64,000 nucleotides of DNA from assembly GCF_017848315.1 (NCBI RefSeq), contig NZ_JAFKEC010000009.1:1-64000 (forward strand), in the 5' to 3' direction. Numbering within the stretch: the first letter of the stretch is position 1; each line of letters begins with the position of its first letter. A program made the translations under genes and the position numbers. The notes below the pieces were generated by a model, which was given only the letters and a program-made list of their open reading frames with translations, was not told the DNA's origin and did not search any database. The stretch comes from Pseudomonas palmensis (GTDB taxonomy: Bacteria; Pseudomonadota; Gammaproteobacteria; Pseudomonadales; Pseudomonadaceae). Of this stretch, positions 20,647 to 31,478 are shown piece by piece.

Positions 20647-20680
20647 GAAAAAGCCCGGCCCTGCCGGGCTTTTTCTTTTG
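20647..20680 (+). terminator. Intrinsic terminator after porin
   Basis: AAAAAGCCCGGC, CCT loop, GCCGGGCTTTTT. A-rich and T-rich flanks make it able to act in both directions. Confidence 0.9.
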
Positions 20681-20786
20681 TGTTGATGCACTTGGCGCAG
20701 TTTCCCGCGCCACCATCCTATACGTCACCGAATCGCCCCCGTACAATGCGGGGTCATTTCAGTTAAGCAACCGACAACGGCCTACC

Positions 20787-22502
20787 ATGCGCACCAGTCA
20801 ATATTTGCTCGCCACACAGAAAGAAACCCCTTCCGACGCGGTCGTCATCAGCCACCAGCTCATGCTGCGTGCCGGCATGATCCGCAAGCTCGCATCCGGC
20901 CTTTATACCTGGCTGCCGATGGGCCTTCGCGTGATGCGCAAGGTCGAAGCCGTGGTACGCGAGGAAATGAACGCCGCAGGCGCCCTGGAAGTGCTGATGC
21001 CGGCCATTCAGCCCGCTGAACTGTGGCAGGAGTCCGGCCGCTGGGAGCAGTACGGCCCCGAGCTGCTGCGCCTGAAGGACCGTCATGGTCGCGAGTTCTG
21101 CGTGGGGCCTACCCACGAAGAGGTCATCACCGACCTCGCGCGCAACGAGCTGAGCAGCTATAAACAGCTGCCACTGAACATGTACCAGATCCAGACCAAG
21201 TTCCGCGACGAGATCCGTCCGCGCTTCGGCCTGATGCGCGGTCGCGAGTTCATCATGAAGGATGCCTACTCCTTCCATGCCGACCAGGCGTCCCTGCAGC
21301 AAACCTATGACCGCATGCACCAGGCGTACTGCAATGTGTTCACCCGCCTGGGCCTGGATTTCCGCCCCGTGCAGGCCGACACCGGCTCGATCGGTGGCAG
21401 CTGGTCCCACGAATTCCATGTGCTGGCCGAGTCTGGTGAAGACGACGTGATCTTCAGCGACAGCTCCGACTACGCCGCCAACATCGAGAAGGCCGAAGCG
21501 ATCCCACGGGAAACCGTGCGCCCTGCCCCCACCGAGGAGCTGCGCCTGGTCGATACCCCGGACGCGAAAACCATCGCCGCCCTGGTCGAAAACTACGGCG
21601 TGCCGATCGAGCGCACCGTCAAGACCCTGATCGTGCATGCCGCCGAAGAAGGCAAGCTGATTGCCCTGATCGTCCGCGGCGACCACGAGCTCAACGAAAT
21701 CAAGGCTGCCAACCTGCCACAGGTGGCCAGCCCGCTGGTGATGGCCAGCGACGCCGAACTGCGCGACGCCATCGGGGCCGGCGCCGGTTCCCTGGGCCCG
21801 CTGAACCTGCCGCTGCCGTGCATCATCGACCGTTCCGTGGCCTTCATGAGCGACTTCGGCATCGGTGCCAACATCGACGACAAGCACTATTTCGGCGTGA
21901 ACTGGGAGCGCGACCTGCCTGTACCGGAAATCGCCGACCTGCGCAACGTTGTAGCCGGCGACCCGAGCCCGGACGGCAAGGGTACGCTGATGATCAAGCG
22001 CGGCATCGAAGTCGGGCACATCTTCCAGCTGGGCACCAAGTACAGTGAAGCACTCAAGTGCCAGGTGCTGGGCGAGAACGGCAAGCCGGTGACCCTGGCC
22101 ATGGGCTGCTACGGCATTGGTGTTTCGCGCGTGGTCGCCGCTGCCATCGAGCAGAACTACGACGACAAGGGCATCATCTGGAGCGATAGCCTCGCGCCAT
22201 TCCAGATCGCCCTGGTACCGCTGCGCTACGAAACCGCCGAAGTGCGCGAAGCCACCGACAAGCTCTACGCCGAGCTGACAGCCGCCGGTTTCGAAGTGCT
22301 GCTGGACGACCGTGACAAGAAAACCAGCCCGGGGATCAAGTTCGCCGACATGGAACTGATCGGCATCCCGCACCGCATCGTGGTCAGCGACCGGAGCCTG
22401 GCCGAAGGCAACCTGGAATACAAGTACCGCAAGGACAGCGAGGCCCAGGCCTTGCCCGTGGCCGAGGTGCTGTCGTTCCTGCAAGCCCGTATTCGTCGCT
22501 GA
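20787..22502 (+). CDS. proS: Proline-tRNA ligase
   Basis: Class II synthetase of the bacterial type with an editing insertion. Motif 2 is seen at [19 protein letters not shown] (residues about 135-155) and motif 3 around [14 protein letters not shown]. The YbaK-like editing domain sits between (residues about 225-410) and hydrolyses Ala-tRNA-Pro. The C-terminal anticodon-binding domain has [20 protein letters not shown]. The length of 571 is typical. Followed 20 bases later by a lipoprotein gene. Confidence 0.96.
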   Translation: MRTSQYLLATQKETPSDAVVISHQLMLRAGMIRKLASGLYTWLPMGLRVMRKVEAVVREEMNAAGALEVLMPAIQPAELWQESGRWEQYGPELLRLKDRHGREFCVGPTHEEVITDLARNELSSYKQLPLNMYQIQTKFRDEIRPRFGLMRGREFIMKDAYSFHADQASLQQTYDRMHQAYCNVFTRLGLDFRPVQADTGSIGGSWSHEFHVLAESGEDDVIFSDSSDYAANIEKAEAIPRETVRPAPTEELRLVDTPDAKTIAALVENYGVPIERTVKTLIVHAAEEGKLIALIVRGDHELNEIKAANLPQVASPLVMASDAELRDAIGAGAGSLGPLNLPLPCIIDRSVAFMSDFGIGANIDDKHYFGVNWERDLPVPEIADLRNVVAGDPSPDGKGTLMIKRGIEVGHIFQLGTKYSEALKCQVLGENGKPVTLAMGCYGIGVSRVVAAAIEQNYDDKGIIWSDSLAPFQIALVPLRYETAEVREATDKLYAELTAAGFEVLLDDRDKKTSPGIKFADMELIGIPHRIVVSDRSLAEGNLEYKYRKDSEAQALPVAEVLSFLQARIRR

Positions 22503-22522
22503 TAGCCAACACAAGAGTAGCC

Positions 22523-23470
22523 ATGTTCAAGCGAATCACCTTCGGAGGCGCCGCCCTGTGCGGCGCCGTGCTGCTCAGCGGCTGCGCCAACCAGATGTCC
22601 CAGCGCAGCGAGCATGAGGAGCGGATCGAGCGCAAGCTGCTCGAGCACAGCCTGCAGATCGATGTCGGAGAGCCCAAGGTACTCGAGCTGCCGCAACGGC
22701 GCGTGCGCGTTCACGAACAGAAGAACTTCGAAGTCACCGAATTCGAAGTGACCCGTCGTTATGATCGCTACACGCCCTACCAACCCTGGCGCGAAATCTA
22801 CGAGATCCCGCTGGGCGCAGTGGCCGTGGTTGCCGGTATCGGCGCCAATGTGGTCAATGTGTTCGCACTGGGCAACCTGCCCGACAGCGTGACCCATGAC
22901 TGGCTCAGCTATGGCGTGGCCGGGCTCAACCCGTTCATGAACGTGCAGTCCAACGGCCGCGCACAACAGAACCTGGCCAGTATCAGCGAAGTGCAGAAGG
23001 ACAAACGCCAGGAGTACACCAGCCTGCCGTGGGGCGAACGCCCGGTCGAGGTCAAGGCTGGCAAGCTCACCCACGAGCTGACCACCGACCGCAATGGTGT
23101 GTTGCGCCTGAACCTGCTCGACAGCCCGTTCACCGAACAGAACCTGACCCAGGTGGGCACCTTGCACCTGGCCGTGGCCGATGAAGAAAACAACGTGCGT
23201 GCCGACGCAAGCCTGCTGCTCAGCCCAACGCTGCGCGGCAAACTGGTCGAAGCCCATGAGCTGATCTACGACGACCTTGAAGACGACGAGGTGAGCGAGT
23301 GGGTGCACCGGGTCAAGCGCTTGTCCGAACTCGGCCTGGAAGAGGAAGCCAGCGAGCTGGAACAGAGCCTGATCGAGCTGACCCGCAATGATCCGGAGCT
23401 GCAACAGGAGTTTCTCAAGGCGCTGACCAGGGATGCCGGCCGCCTGGTGGCAGACCCCGGCGCGAAGTAG
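22523..23470 (+). CDS. Putative lipoprotein of unknown function
   Basis: 315 residues. A lipobox LLSGC gives a lipidated cysteine at residue 21. A hydrophobic glycine/valine-rich segment at about residues 94-115 (PLGAVAVVAGIGANVVNVFA) could insert in a membrane. The C-terminal third is acidic and helical. I do not recognise a functional family. It follows proS on the same strand and is probably co-transcribed. Confidence 0.8.
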   Translation: MFKRITFGGAALCGAVLLSGCANQMSQRSEHEERIERKLLEHSLQIDVGEPKVLELPQRRVRVHEQKNFEVTEFEVTRRYDRYTPYQPWREIYEIPLGAVAVVAGIGANVVNVFALGNLPDSVTHDWLSYGVAGLNPFMNVQSNGRAQQNLASISEVQKDKRQEYTSLPWGERPVEVKAGKLTHELTTDRNGVLRLNLLDSPFTEQNLTQVGTLHLAVADEENNVRADASLLLSPTLRGKLVEAHELIYDDLEDDEVSEWVHRVKRLSELGLEEEASELEQSLIELTRNDPELQQEFLKALTRDAGRLVADPGAK

Positions 23471-23483
23471 CTCCAGCACCATG

Positions 23484-23515
23484 AACGCCAGGCATCGACC
23501 ACGATGCCTGGCGTT
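23484..23515. terminator. Bidirectional hairpin between convergent genes
   Basis: AACGCCAGGCATCG, 4-base loop, CGATGCCTGGCGTT: a 14-bp stem between the lipoprotein and dinB stops. The T-runs are short (two to three), so termination strength is uncertain. Confidence 0.6.
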
Positions 23516-24580
23516 TCACTCGGGTGTGAACAGCTCTAGCTGAACATGCGCCCCGCGCAAGTCGTGCAACCGCACGCCAATTCCCAGCAACCTGACCGGC
23601 TTGGCGCCACGCGCGAAAGCCTGGCTGAGCAGTTGCCGGTAGCTTTCAAGATCACGCCCCGCCCCCGCCTGCTCCAGGGTGGTCTGGGTGAAGTCATGGA
23701 ACTTGACCTTGACGAACGGCTTGCCCGGCCGGTAACTGTCGTCGATCCGGGCCATGCGACCGCCCAGCGATTCCAGCAGTTCAGGCAGCTTTTCAAGGCA
23801 GCTGGCCAGGTCCGGCAGGTCGCTGTCGTAGGTGTTCTCGACGCTCACCGACTGGCGCCGGCTGTCGTTGTGCACCACCCGCTCGTCAATGCCGCGCGCC
23901 AGCCCGTAAAGACGCTCGCCGAAACTGCCGAACTCGCGGACCAGGGCCAGGCGGTCCCACTCGCGCAGATCCTTGCAATCGACAATGCCCAGGCGCCCCA
24001 GCTTGTCAGCCGTGACCTTGCCAACCCCATGCAGCTTGGTCACTGGCAAGCAGGCGACGAAGTCTTGCACCTGTGCCGGGGTAATCACGAACAATCCGTT
24101 GGGTTTGCGCCAGTCACTGGCAATCTTGGCCAGGAACTTGTTGGGCGCCACCCCCGCCGATACCGTGATGTGCAGGCGCTGGGACACCCGCCGGCGAATG
24201 TCGTCGGCAATGCGCGTGGCACTGCCGGAAAACTTCGGGCTGTCGGATACGTCCAGATAGGCTTCATCCAGCGACAATGGCTCGATCAGCTCGGTGTACT
24301 CGCGGAAGATGTTGTGAATCTCCCGCGAGGCTTCCTTATAGGCATCCATGCGCGGCTTGACGATGGTCAGGTCGGGGCACAGCTTCAACGCGTGGTGCGA
24401 CGACATCGCAGAGCGTACGCCAAAGGCCCGCGCTTCGTAGTTGCAGGTAGCAATCACCCCGCGTCGGTCGGCCGAGCCACCCACGGCCAGAGGCTTGCCG
24501 GCCAGCCGCGGGTCGTCGCGCATCTCGATGGCTGCGTAGAAACAGTCGCAATCGATGTGGATGATCTTGCGTTGGGACAT
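23516..24580 (-). CDS. dinB: DNA polymerase IV
   Basis: Y-family translesion polymerase. The catalytic acidic residues are in IDCDCFYAAIEM (Asp8) and SLDEAYLD (Asp/Glu at about 102-103). The fingers, thumb (helix-hairpin-helix VTKLHGVGKVTADKLGRLG) and little finger follow. The C-terminus ends in a clamp-binding-like QLELFTPE. The length of 354 is normal. No CTG-N10-CAG SOS box was clear in the 60 bases upstream. Confidence 0.95.
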   Translation of the reverse strand: MSQRKIIHIDCDCFYAAIEMRDDPRLAGKPLAVGGSADRRGVIATCNYEARAFGVRSAMSSHHALKLCPDLTIVKPRMDAYKEASREIHNIFREYTELIEPLSLDEAYLDVSDSPKFSGSATRIADDIRRRVSQRLHITVSAGVAPNKFLAKIASDWRKPNGLFVITPAQVQDFVACLPVTKLHGVGKVTADKLGRLGIVDCKDLREWDRLALVREFGSFGERLYGLARGIDERVVHNDSRRQSVSVENTYDSDLPDLASCLEKLPELLESLGGRMARIDDSYRPGKPFVKVKFHDFTQTTLEQAGAGRDLESYRQLLSQAFARGAKPVRLLGIGVRLHDLRGAHVQLELFTPE

Positions 24581-24753
24581 GGATGACCGTTAACACCGTT
24601 GATTCGTACGCGCAGTATCTCACTCGTCACCACCGGCTGCACCCTGCACCCGTCACCCCGGGCAAATGCCCTGCAGCCCCCGCCTTAGCGCGCCCGCAGC
24701 CAGATCACAAACGCTAAGCAATTGAACAAAAAAGGATTTCTGGATTTTAGCGG

Positions 24754-24781
24754 TTGACACGTTCTGAGATATCTGTAGAAT
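24754..24781 (+). promoter_or_regulatory. Promoter of first initiator tRNA gene
   Basis: TTGACA, 16-bp spacer, TAGAAT, ending 12 bases before the tRNA 5' end. Confidence 0.8.
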
Positions 24782-24793
24782 CCACTCCACAGA

Positions 24794-24870
<77 letters not shown>

Positions 24871-24880
24871 AACATCAGAG

Positions 24881-24909
24881 AAGGCCACTTGAAAAAGTGG
24901 CCTTTTTTG
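24881..24909 (+). terminator. Terminator of first initiator tRNA
   Basis: AAGGCCACTT, GAAA loop, AAGTGGCCTTTTTT, 10 bases after the tRNA. Confidence 0.9.
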
Positions 24910-24962
24910 TTGGGCGCTGTTTGGCCCATAGCAGGTTTTTGTTGTAAATCAACAATTAAGCA

Positions 24963-24990
24963 TTGACAGCATCTCCATACGCTGTAGAAT
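24963..24990 (+). promoter_or_regulatory. Promoter of second initiator tRNA gene
   Basis: TTGACA, 16-bp spacer, TAGAAT: the same core elements and spacing as in front of copy 1, with a diverged spacer. Confidence 0.8.
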
Positions 24991-25002
24991 CCGCCCCACA
25001 GA

Positions 25003-25079
<77 letters not shown>

Positions 25080-25087
25080 AACAACAG

Positions 25088-25119
25088 AAAAGGCCACTTT
25101 GAAAAAAGTGGCCTTTTTT
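25088..25119 (+). terminator. Terminator of second initiator tRNA
   Basis: AAAGGCCACTTT, loop, AAAGTGGCCTTTTTT; the same design as after copy 1. Confidence 0.9.
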
Positions 25120-25303
25120 GCGTCTGGCGAAAAGTACCTTCCCCTCCTCTCCATGCCCTTGCGGCAGCATGAAACTTCTTTAACTATCCTGATGGGCGCG
25201 GATCGGCATGATCGCGAGTAAGATTCAGACATTATTTTTCCATAGGGATTGGTAACTTGGTCGGATACATCGTCCAGTCGCGCGCAATCCAAAAAGGTGA
25301 TTG

Positions 25304-27946
25304 ATGCGCCCACAAACGCCCGAAGCAGAAACCCCCGTTAGCGCCGCCCAGCCCATCGCCCCGCATCGCCTGCGCTGGCTGGAACTGCTCAGCCGGTATC
25401 GTCAGCCGATCGGCCTGGCGGTCACCCTGCTACTGTTCGGCATCGCCCTGATTGCCTGTCGCCATCTGCTCAGCGAGCTGGATATCTATGCCCTGCACGA
25501 CTCGCTGCTGAGTGTGCCCAAGCCCGCCCTGGCCGGTGCACTGCTGGCCACGGTCGCAGGCTTTGTCATCCTGCTGGGCTATGAATGGTCAGCCAGCCGT
25601 TATGCCGGGGTCCGGCTGCCTTCAGCCACCCTGGCCATGGGCGGCTTCTGTGCATTCGCCATCGGCAACGCGATCGGGTTGTCGCTGCTGTCCGGCGGCT
25701 CGGTGCGTTACCGGTTGTACGCCCGCCACGGCATAGGCGGTGCCGAAGTGGCCCGCATGACGCTGTTTGCCAGCCTGTCGCTGGGCTGCGCGCTGCCGCC
25801 GCTGGCAGCGCTGGCCACCCTGAGCAACCTGCCCGCCGCGGCCATGGCGCTGCGCACGCCGGCCCCGGTACTGGCCGCCATCGCCGTCGCGGTACTGGGC
25901 CTGAGCATGGCCCTGACCTACGGGCTGTACCGGCGTCGACTGCCGGAACAGCCGCTGGCCGACAACCTGCTGGTACGCATACGCCGACGCACGCTGCGCC
26001 TGCCGGGCGCGCGCCTGACCTTGCTGCAGCTGCTGATCACCGCACTGGACGTGGCCGCCGCCGCCACGGTGCTGTACCTGCTGCTGCCCGAGGCTCCACC
26101 CTTCGGCGCGTTCCTGCTGGTGTACCTGCTGGCCCTGGCTGCCGGTGTGCTCAGCCACGTGCCCGGCGGGGTCGGGGTCTTTGAGGCCATCCTGCTGGCC
26201 GCCTTCGCCGACCAGCTGGGGGCTGCGCCACTTGCCGCTGCGCTGCTGCTGTACCGCCTGATCTATGTCGTGCTGCCGCTGCTGGTGGCCTGCGTGGTCC
26301 TGCTGGCCAGTGAAGCCAAGCGCTTTCTGTTCGCGCGCCAGGCCATGAAGGTGGCCTCCGGGCTTGCCGCACCGGTACTGGCGATTCTGGTGTTCCTGTC
26401 GGGCGTGGTGCTGTTGTTCTCCGGGGCCACGCCCGAAATCGACACGCGCCTGGAGCACCTGGGTTTCCTGGTTCCGCACCGCTTGATCGATGCCTCGCAC
26501 TTCGGCGCCAGCCTGATCGGCGTGCTGTGCCTGCTGCTGGCCCAGGGCCTGCGGCGGCGCCTGTCGGCAGCCTGGATACTCACCACCGTGCTGCTGCTGG
26601 TCGGCGCCCTGCTGTCGCTGCTCAAGGGCTTCGACTGGGAAGAGGCCAGCCTGCTGACGCTTACCGCCTGCCTGCTGGCAGTGTTCCGCGGTTCGTTCTA
26701 CCGGCCCAGCCGACTGCTCGAGCTGCCCTTCTCGCCCGTCTACGTGGTGGCCAGTGCCTGTGTGATCGGCGCGTCGGTGTGGCTGCTGCTGTTCGCCTAC
26801 CAGGACGTGCCCTACAGCCACCAGCTGTGGTGGCAGTTCACCCTGGACGCCGATGCCCCGCGCGGGCTGCGCTCATTGCTCGGTAGCGCGGTACTGCTGG
26901 TGATCGTTGCACTGACCTGGCTGCTGCGTACCGCACGCCCGACCATACACCTGCCCACAGGTGACGAGCTGCAACGGGCCAACCGCATCCTGCAGAGCTC
27001 CGACCAGCCCGATGGCGGCCTGGCGCTGACCGGCGACAAGGCGTTGCTGTTCCACCCTCAGGATGACGCCTTCCTGATGTACGCCCGCCGCGGGCGCAGC
27101 CTGGTGGCGCTGTACGACCCGATCGGCCCGGCCCAGCGCCGCGCCGAGATGATCTGGCAGTTTCGCGACCTGTGCGATATCCACCACGCTCGACCGGTGT
27201 TCTACCAGGTGCGTGCCGAGAACCTGCCCTTCTACATGGACATCGGCCTGACCGCGATCAAGCTGGGCGAAGAGGCCCGCGTGGACCTGCTGCGCTTCGA
27301 CCTCGACGCCAAGGGCAAGGAGATGAAAGACCTGCGCTATACCTGGAACCGCGGCGGGCGCGACGGCCTGAGCCTGGAGATCCATGAGCCCGGGCAAGCC
27401 CCGCTCGAGGAACTGAAGGTGATTTCCGATGCCTGGCTCGAAGGCAAGAACGTGCGCGAAAAAGGCTTTTCGCTGGGCCGCTTCAGCGCAGAGTACCTGC
27501 AGCACTTCCGCATCGCGCTGATTCGCTTCCAGGGCCAGCCGGTGGCCTTTGCCAACCTGCTCGAAACCCACAGCCGCGAGCTGGCCAGCCTGGACCTGAT
27601 GCGCGCGCACCCGCAAGCACCAAAGCTGACCATGGAGTTTCTGATGATCGGCCTGATCCAACACTACAAGACGCATGGATATGCGCGCTTCAGCCTCGGC
27701 ATGGTGCCGTTGTCCGGGCTGCAGCCGCGTCGCGGCGCACCTCTGACCCAGCGCCTGGGCTCGATGGTGTTCCAGCGCGGCGAGCAACTGTACAACTTCC
27801 AGGGCCTGCGCCGCTTCAAAGACAAGTTCCAGCCTGACTGGGAACCCCGTTACATGGCCGTACCCGCCGGGCTCGATCCCCTGGTGGCCCTGGCCGATAC
27901 CGCCGCCCTGATTGCAGGCGGCCTGACCGGATTGGTGAAACGCTGA
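25304..27946 (+). CDS. mprF: Aminoacyl-phosphatidylglycerol synthase/flippase MprF
   Basis: 880-residue inner-membrane protein. About 14 hydrophobic helices fill residues 20-545 (flippase domain). A soluble C-terminal domain (about 550-870) transfers an amino acid from aminoacyl-tRNA to phosphatidylglycerol (AFLMYARRGRSLVALYDPIG; LTMEFLMIGLI). P. aeruginosa MprF makes alanyl-PG; which amino acid is used here is not decided by sequence. The modification lowers surface charge and gives resistance to cationic peptides. The ATG at 25304 has AAGGTG upstream; an in-frame TTG lies just before. It overlaps the next gene by one base (TGATG). Confidence 0.93.
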   Translation: MRPQTPEAETPVSAAQPIAPHRLRWLELLSRYRQPIGLAVTLLLFGIALIACRHLLSELDIYALHDSLLSVPKPALAGALLATVAGFVILLGYEWSASRYAGVRLPSATLAMGGFCAFAIGNAIGLSLLSGGSVRYRLYARHGIGGAEVARMTLFASLSLGCALPPLAALATLSNLPAAAMALRTPAPVLAAIAVAVLGLSMALTYGLYRRRLPEQPLADNLLVRIRRRTLRLPGARLTLLQLLITALDVAAAATVLYLLLPEAPPFGAFLLVYLLALAAGVLSHVPGGVGVFEAILLAAFADQLGAAPLAAALLLYRLIYVVLPLLVACVVLLASEAKRFLFARQAMKVASGLAAPVLAILVFLSGVVLLFSGATPEIDTRLEHLGFLVPHRLIDASHFGASLIGVLCLLLAQGLRRRLSAAWILTTVLLLVGALLSLLKGFDWEEASLLTLTACLLAVFRGSFYRPSRLLELPFSPVYVVASACVIGASVWLLLFAYQDVPYSHQLWWQFTLDADAPRGLRSLLGSAVLLVIVALTWLLRTARPTIHLPTGDELQRANRILQSSDQPDGGLALTGDKALLFHPQDDAFLMYARRGRSLVALYDPIGPAQRRAEMIWQFRDLCDIHHARPVFYQVRAENLPFYMDIGLTAIKLGEEARVDLLRFDLDAKGKEMKDLRYTWNRGGRDGLSLEIHEPGQAPLEELKVISDAWLEGKNVREKGFSLGRFSAEYLQHFRIALIRFQGQPVAFANLLETHSRELASLDLMRAHPQAPKLTMEFLMIGLIQHYKTHGYARFSLGMVPLSGLQPRRGAPLTQRLGSMVFQRGEQLYNFQGLRRFKDKFQPDWEPRYMAVPAGLDPLVALADTAALIAGGLTGLVKR

Positions 27947-29238
27947 TGATTCGACGCTACTGGCTTCATGTACTGGCCGCCCTGGTGCTGGCCCTGCTCG
28001 CGGCGGCCCTGGGCTTCTGGCTGTGGGCCCGCCCTGCCCCGCAACCGCACCTTGAACATTTGACCCTGGCCGATGGCAACAGCCTGGTGCGGGTTACCCC
28101 AAGCACGCGAGGCAAGGACCTGGTGGCCGTGGCCGTGCCGCAGGACCAGGCCCTGAGCGACAAGCAACTGATCGACCTGAGCCAGAGTGCCCGCGCCCAG
28201 CTGGTACAGGTGATCCTGCCGCCGAGCGACTGCAACCTGCAGCAGCAGGCGCTGCAGCAGGCCTTGCAACAGTTGCAGGGCACGCCGACGCTGGTTGCCG
28301 GCATCGGCCCGGGAGCCGGGCTGGCCTGGAGCTGGCTGGCCGGGCAGACCAACGACAAGGCCCAGGCCATCTCCGTGGGGTTCAGCATCGAGCAGCCCGG
28401 CTGCAGCGCCGCGCTGCCCAAGTCGGCCGCCCATGGTCACTGGAACGTGGCCTGGAACGACAACCCGGATGACGCCAGCGCCGCCTTCGTGCGCGACCAG
28501 GCCAATGCACAGACCAGCATCAGCGATTACGACATCCACCTGCCCCAGGTGCTCAAGGCCCAGCTGACCCAGGCCCTGCTGGGCGTGGATGGCAATGCAT
28601 TGAGCATTCCGGTGGTGGAGGTACCGGCCGGCCAGACCACCGACACCGTGACGCTGTTCCTGTCCGGCGATGGCGGCTGGCGCGACCTTGACCGCGACGT
28701 GGCGGGCGAGATGGCCAAGCTGGGCTACCCGGTGGTGGGCATCGATACCCTGCGCTACTACTGGCAGCACAAGACACCGGAGCAGAGCGCAGTCGACCTG
28801 TCCGAGCTGATGCAGCACTACCGCCAGAAGTGGGGCACCAAACGCTTCGTACTGACCGGCTATTCATTCGGTGCCGACGTGCTGCCGGCGATCTACAACC
28901 GCTTGCCACCCGAAGACCAGAAGCGCATCGATGCGGTGATTCTGCTGGCGTTCGCGCGCAGTGGCAGTTTCGAGATCGAGGTCGAGGGCTGGCTGGGCAA
29001 TGCCGGCAAGGAAGCGCCAACCGGGCCTGAGATGGCCAGGATGCCGCCGAGCAAGGTGCTGTGCATCTATGGTGAAGAAGAGGCCGATGAAAGCGGCTGC
29101 ACCGACCATACCGCCGTGGGTGAGCGCGTGAAGCTGCCCGGCGGGCACCACTTCGACGAAAACTACCCGGCCCTGGCCAAGCGCCTGATCAGCGAGATCG
29201 AAACGCGCCAGGGGAAGTCCAGCGTCGCTGAACAGTAG
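27946..29238 (+). CDS. AcvB/VirJ-family protein, likely aminoacyl-PG hydrolase
   Basis: 430 residues with an N-terminal membrane anchor or signal (residues about 8-28) and periplasmic alpha/beta-hydrolase folds. The nucleophile motif is GYSFGAD near residue 305, with FLSGDGGWRDLD before it and a C-terminal histidine region (LPGGHHFDENY). Family members AcvB of Agrobacterium and PA0919 of P. aeruginosa hydrolyse lysyl- or alanyl-phosphatidylglycerol. Translational coupling to mprF fits a synthesis-degradation pair. Confidence 0.87.
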   Translation: MIRRYWLHVLAALVLALLAAALGFWLWARPAPQPHLEHLTLADGNSLVRVTPSTRGKDLVAVAVPQDQALSDKQLIDLSQSARAQLVQVILPPSDCNLQQQALQQALQQLQGTPTLVAGIGPGAGLAWSWLAGQTNDKAQAISVGFSIEQPGCSAALPKSAAHGHWNVAWNDNPDDASAAFVRDQANAQTSISDYDIHLPQVLKAQLTQALLGVDGNALSIPVVEVPAGQTTDTVTLFLSGDGGWRDLDRDVAGEMAKLGYPVVGIDTLRYYWQHKTPEQSAVDLSELMQHYRQKWGTKRFVLTGYSFGADVLPAIYNRLPPEDQKRIDAVILLAFARSGSFEIEVEGWLGNAGKEAPTGPEMARMPPSKVLCIYGEEEADESGCTDHTAVGERVKLPGGHHFDENYPALAKRLISEIETRQGKSSVAEQ

Positions 29239-29244
29239 AAGCCT

Positions 29245-29304
29245 CGCCGGCAAGGCCGGCTCCTGCAACGGATCGCATCCTGCAGGAGCCGCCTTAGCGG
29301 CGAA
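29245..29304. repeat. REP-like inverted repeat pair
   Basis: CGCCGGCAAGGCCGGCTCCTGCA and, inverted, TGCAGGAGCCGCCTTAGCGGCGAA: two imperfect palindromes facing each other between convergent genes, like pseudomonad REP doublets. A related pair is found at 58528-58616. Confidence 0.7.
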
Positions 29305-29312
29305 AGCCCCCG

Positions 29313-31211
29313 CTAGATCTCCACCTGCGTACCCAGCTCGATCACCCGGTTCAATGGCAGGTTGAAGAACCTCAGGTTGCCGTTGGCATTCTTCAGCAGG
29401 AAGGCAAACAGCACCCCGCGCCAGCGCGACATGCCCACCAGCTTGGATGCGATCACCGTCTCGCGGCTGAGGAAGTAGGTGGTGCGCATGGGGCTAAAAT
29501 CCAGCTCGTCCAGGTGACACAGCTTCAACGCCGCCGGCACGTCCGGCTCGTCCATGAAGCCGAAATGCAGGATCACCCGGTAGAACCCCTCGCCATACCC
29601 CTCCACCTCGAAACGCCGCTGTGGCGGTACCCGCGGTGAATCCTCGTTGACCACGGTGAGCAACACCACCTGGCGGTGCAGCACCTGGTTGTGCAGCATG
29701 TTGTGCAGCAGCGCATGGGGCACCGCGTCCGAACGCGCGGTCAGGAACACCGCCGTACCTTCCACACGGTGCGGCGGCTGCACGCGGATGCTGGCGATGA
29801 ACACCGGCAATGGCAACGCGCCTTCATCCAGGCGCTCCACCAGGATCTGCTTGCCGCGCTTCCAGGTGGTCATCAGGATGAACAGCGCAATCCCTGCCAG
29901 CACCGGGAATGCCCCACCCTGCAGCACCTTGGGCACGTTGGCGGCAAAGAACAGCCCGTCGACGAACAGAAAGCCCAGCAGTACCGGTACCGCCAGCAGC
30001 GGTGGCCACTTCCACAGCAGCAACATCACCGCCGACACCAGGATGGTGGTGATCAGCATGGTCCCGGTTACCGCAACGCCATAGGCCGACGCCAGCGCGC
30101 CGGAGGACTCGAAGCCCAGCACCAGCAGGATCACCCCGACCATCAGCGACCAGTTGACCGCCCCGATGTAGATCTGCCCCTGCTCGTCGCTGGAGGTGTG
30201 CTGGATCTGCATGCGCGGCACATAACCAAGCTGGATGGCCTGGCGGGTGAGGGAGAAGGCCCCGGAAATCACCGCCTGGGAAGCGATCACGGTGGCCAGG
30301 GTGGCCAGCCCGACCAGCGGCACCAGCGCCCAGCCGGGGGCCAGCAGGTAGAACGGGTTGCGTGCCGCTTCGGGGTTCTCCAGCAGCAATGCGCCCTGAC
30401 CGAAATAGTTGAGCACCAGCGCCGGCAGCACCAGCGCGAACCACGCCCGCGCGATCGGTTTGCGGCCAAAATGCCCCATGTCGGCGTACAAGGCCTCGGC
30501 CCCGGTCAGCGCCAGCACCACGGCGCCCAGAATCGCCACGCCCATGCCGGGGTGGACGATGAAGAAGCGCACAGCCCAGATCGGGTTGAGCGCCTGCAGC
30601 ACTTCGGGGCGCTGGACGATGCCGTGCACGCCCAGGGCCGCCAGCACCACGAACCAGGCCACCATCACCGGCCCGAACAGAATGCCGATGCGCGCGGTAC
30701 CGTGCTTCTGGATCAGGAACAGCGCCACCAGCACGACCAGCGCCACCGGTATCACCCAGTGATCGATGCCATCGAACGCCAGTTGCATGCCTTCGACCGC
30801 CGACAGCACCGAAATCGCCGGGGTGATCATGCTGTCGCCATAGAACAGCGCCGCACCGAACAAGCCGAACACCACCAGCAGCGCACGCAATCTGGGATAA
30901 GGCGCAGCCGCTCGTCGGGCTAGCGCGGTCAGGGCCATGATGCCACCCTCCCCCTGGTTGTCCGCGCGCAGGATGAACAGCACGTACTTGATCGACACCA
31001 CCCAGATCAGCGACCACAGGATCAACGCCAGGATGCCCAGCACACCATCATGGTTGACCGGCACCCCATAGCCGCCGGAGAAGACTTCCTTGAGGGTATA
31101 CAAGGGGCTGGTACCGATATCGCCGTATACCACCCCGACTGCCGCCACCAGCAGGCTCAGCGGCTTTGCCGCCGTCTGCCCGGCATTGGCCTGACTGCTT
31201 GCCTGAACCAT
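29313..31211 (-). CDS. kup: Low-affinity potassium transporter Kup
   Basis: 632-residue KUP/HAK/KT-family K+:H+ symporter. Signature [18 protein letters not shown] lies near residues 24-41 and [12 protein letters not shown] near 98. About 12 membrane helices run to residue 450, with a cytoplasmic C-terminal domain. The ATG at 31211 was chosen because GGGAG lies 7-8 bases upstream. Monocistronic and divergent from rimO. Confidence 0.94.
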   Translation of the reverse strand: MVQASSQANAGQTAAKPLSLLVAAVGVVYGDIGTSPLYTLKEVFSGGYGVPVNHDGVLGILALILWSLIWVVSIKYVLFILRADNQGEGGIMALTALARRAAAPYPRLRALLVVFGLFGAALFYGDSMITPAISVLSAVEGMQLAFDGIDHWVIPVALVVLVALFLIQKHGTARIGILFGPVMVAWFVVLAALGVHGIVQRPEVLQALNPIWAVRFFIVHPGMGVAILGAVVLALTGAEALYADMGHFGRKPIARAWFALVLPALVLNYFGQGALLLENPEAARNPFYLLAPGWALVPLVGLATLATVIASQAVISGAFSLTRQAIQLGYVPRMQIQHTSSDEQGQIYIGAVNWSLMVGVILLVLGFESSGALASAYGVAVTGTMLITTILVSAVMLLLWKWPPLLAVPVLLGFLFVDGLFFAANVPKVLQGGAFPVLAGIALFILMTTWKRGKQILVERLDEGALPLPVFIASIRVQPPHRVEGTAVFLTARSDAVPHALLHNMLHNQVLHRQVVLLTVVNEDSPRVPPQRRFEVEGYGEGFYRVILHFGFMDEPDVPAALKLCHLDELDFSPMRTTYFLSRETVIASKLVGMSRWRGVLFAFLLKNANGNLRFFNLPLNRVIELGTQVEI

Positions 31212-31478
31212 CAACCACTCCCGCAACCAAGACCCAGAGGCCGGCGAAATTCGCGCCAGGCGCTATCATTTTTGCAACCCGCCGCAGCGTGCCGAACGCA
31301 GCGCTGAACGACGCGGGAGCGATGGCGCGAAGCATAGCGCAGCGTTCGTCGCATTTCTGCTAGTCAAGCGCGTTGTGCCTCGCTAGAATTGCGCACTTTT
31401 TGATCAGAGGCGCCCCAAAGCGCCCGTCAGGGCTGCCACCTTCGCGTGCCAAGCAGCCCCTCTACACCGAGGTTAACC

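Noticed and set aside
20763-22514. 583-residue minus-strand frame opposite proS
   Set aside because: Antisense shadow of a complete class II synthetase; no motif recognised.
24581-24640. Possible SOS box before dinB
   Set aside because: Only a half-match (CTG-N10-TCA) was found; too weak to claim LexA control.
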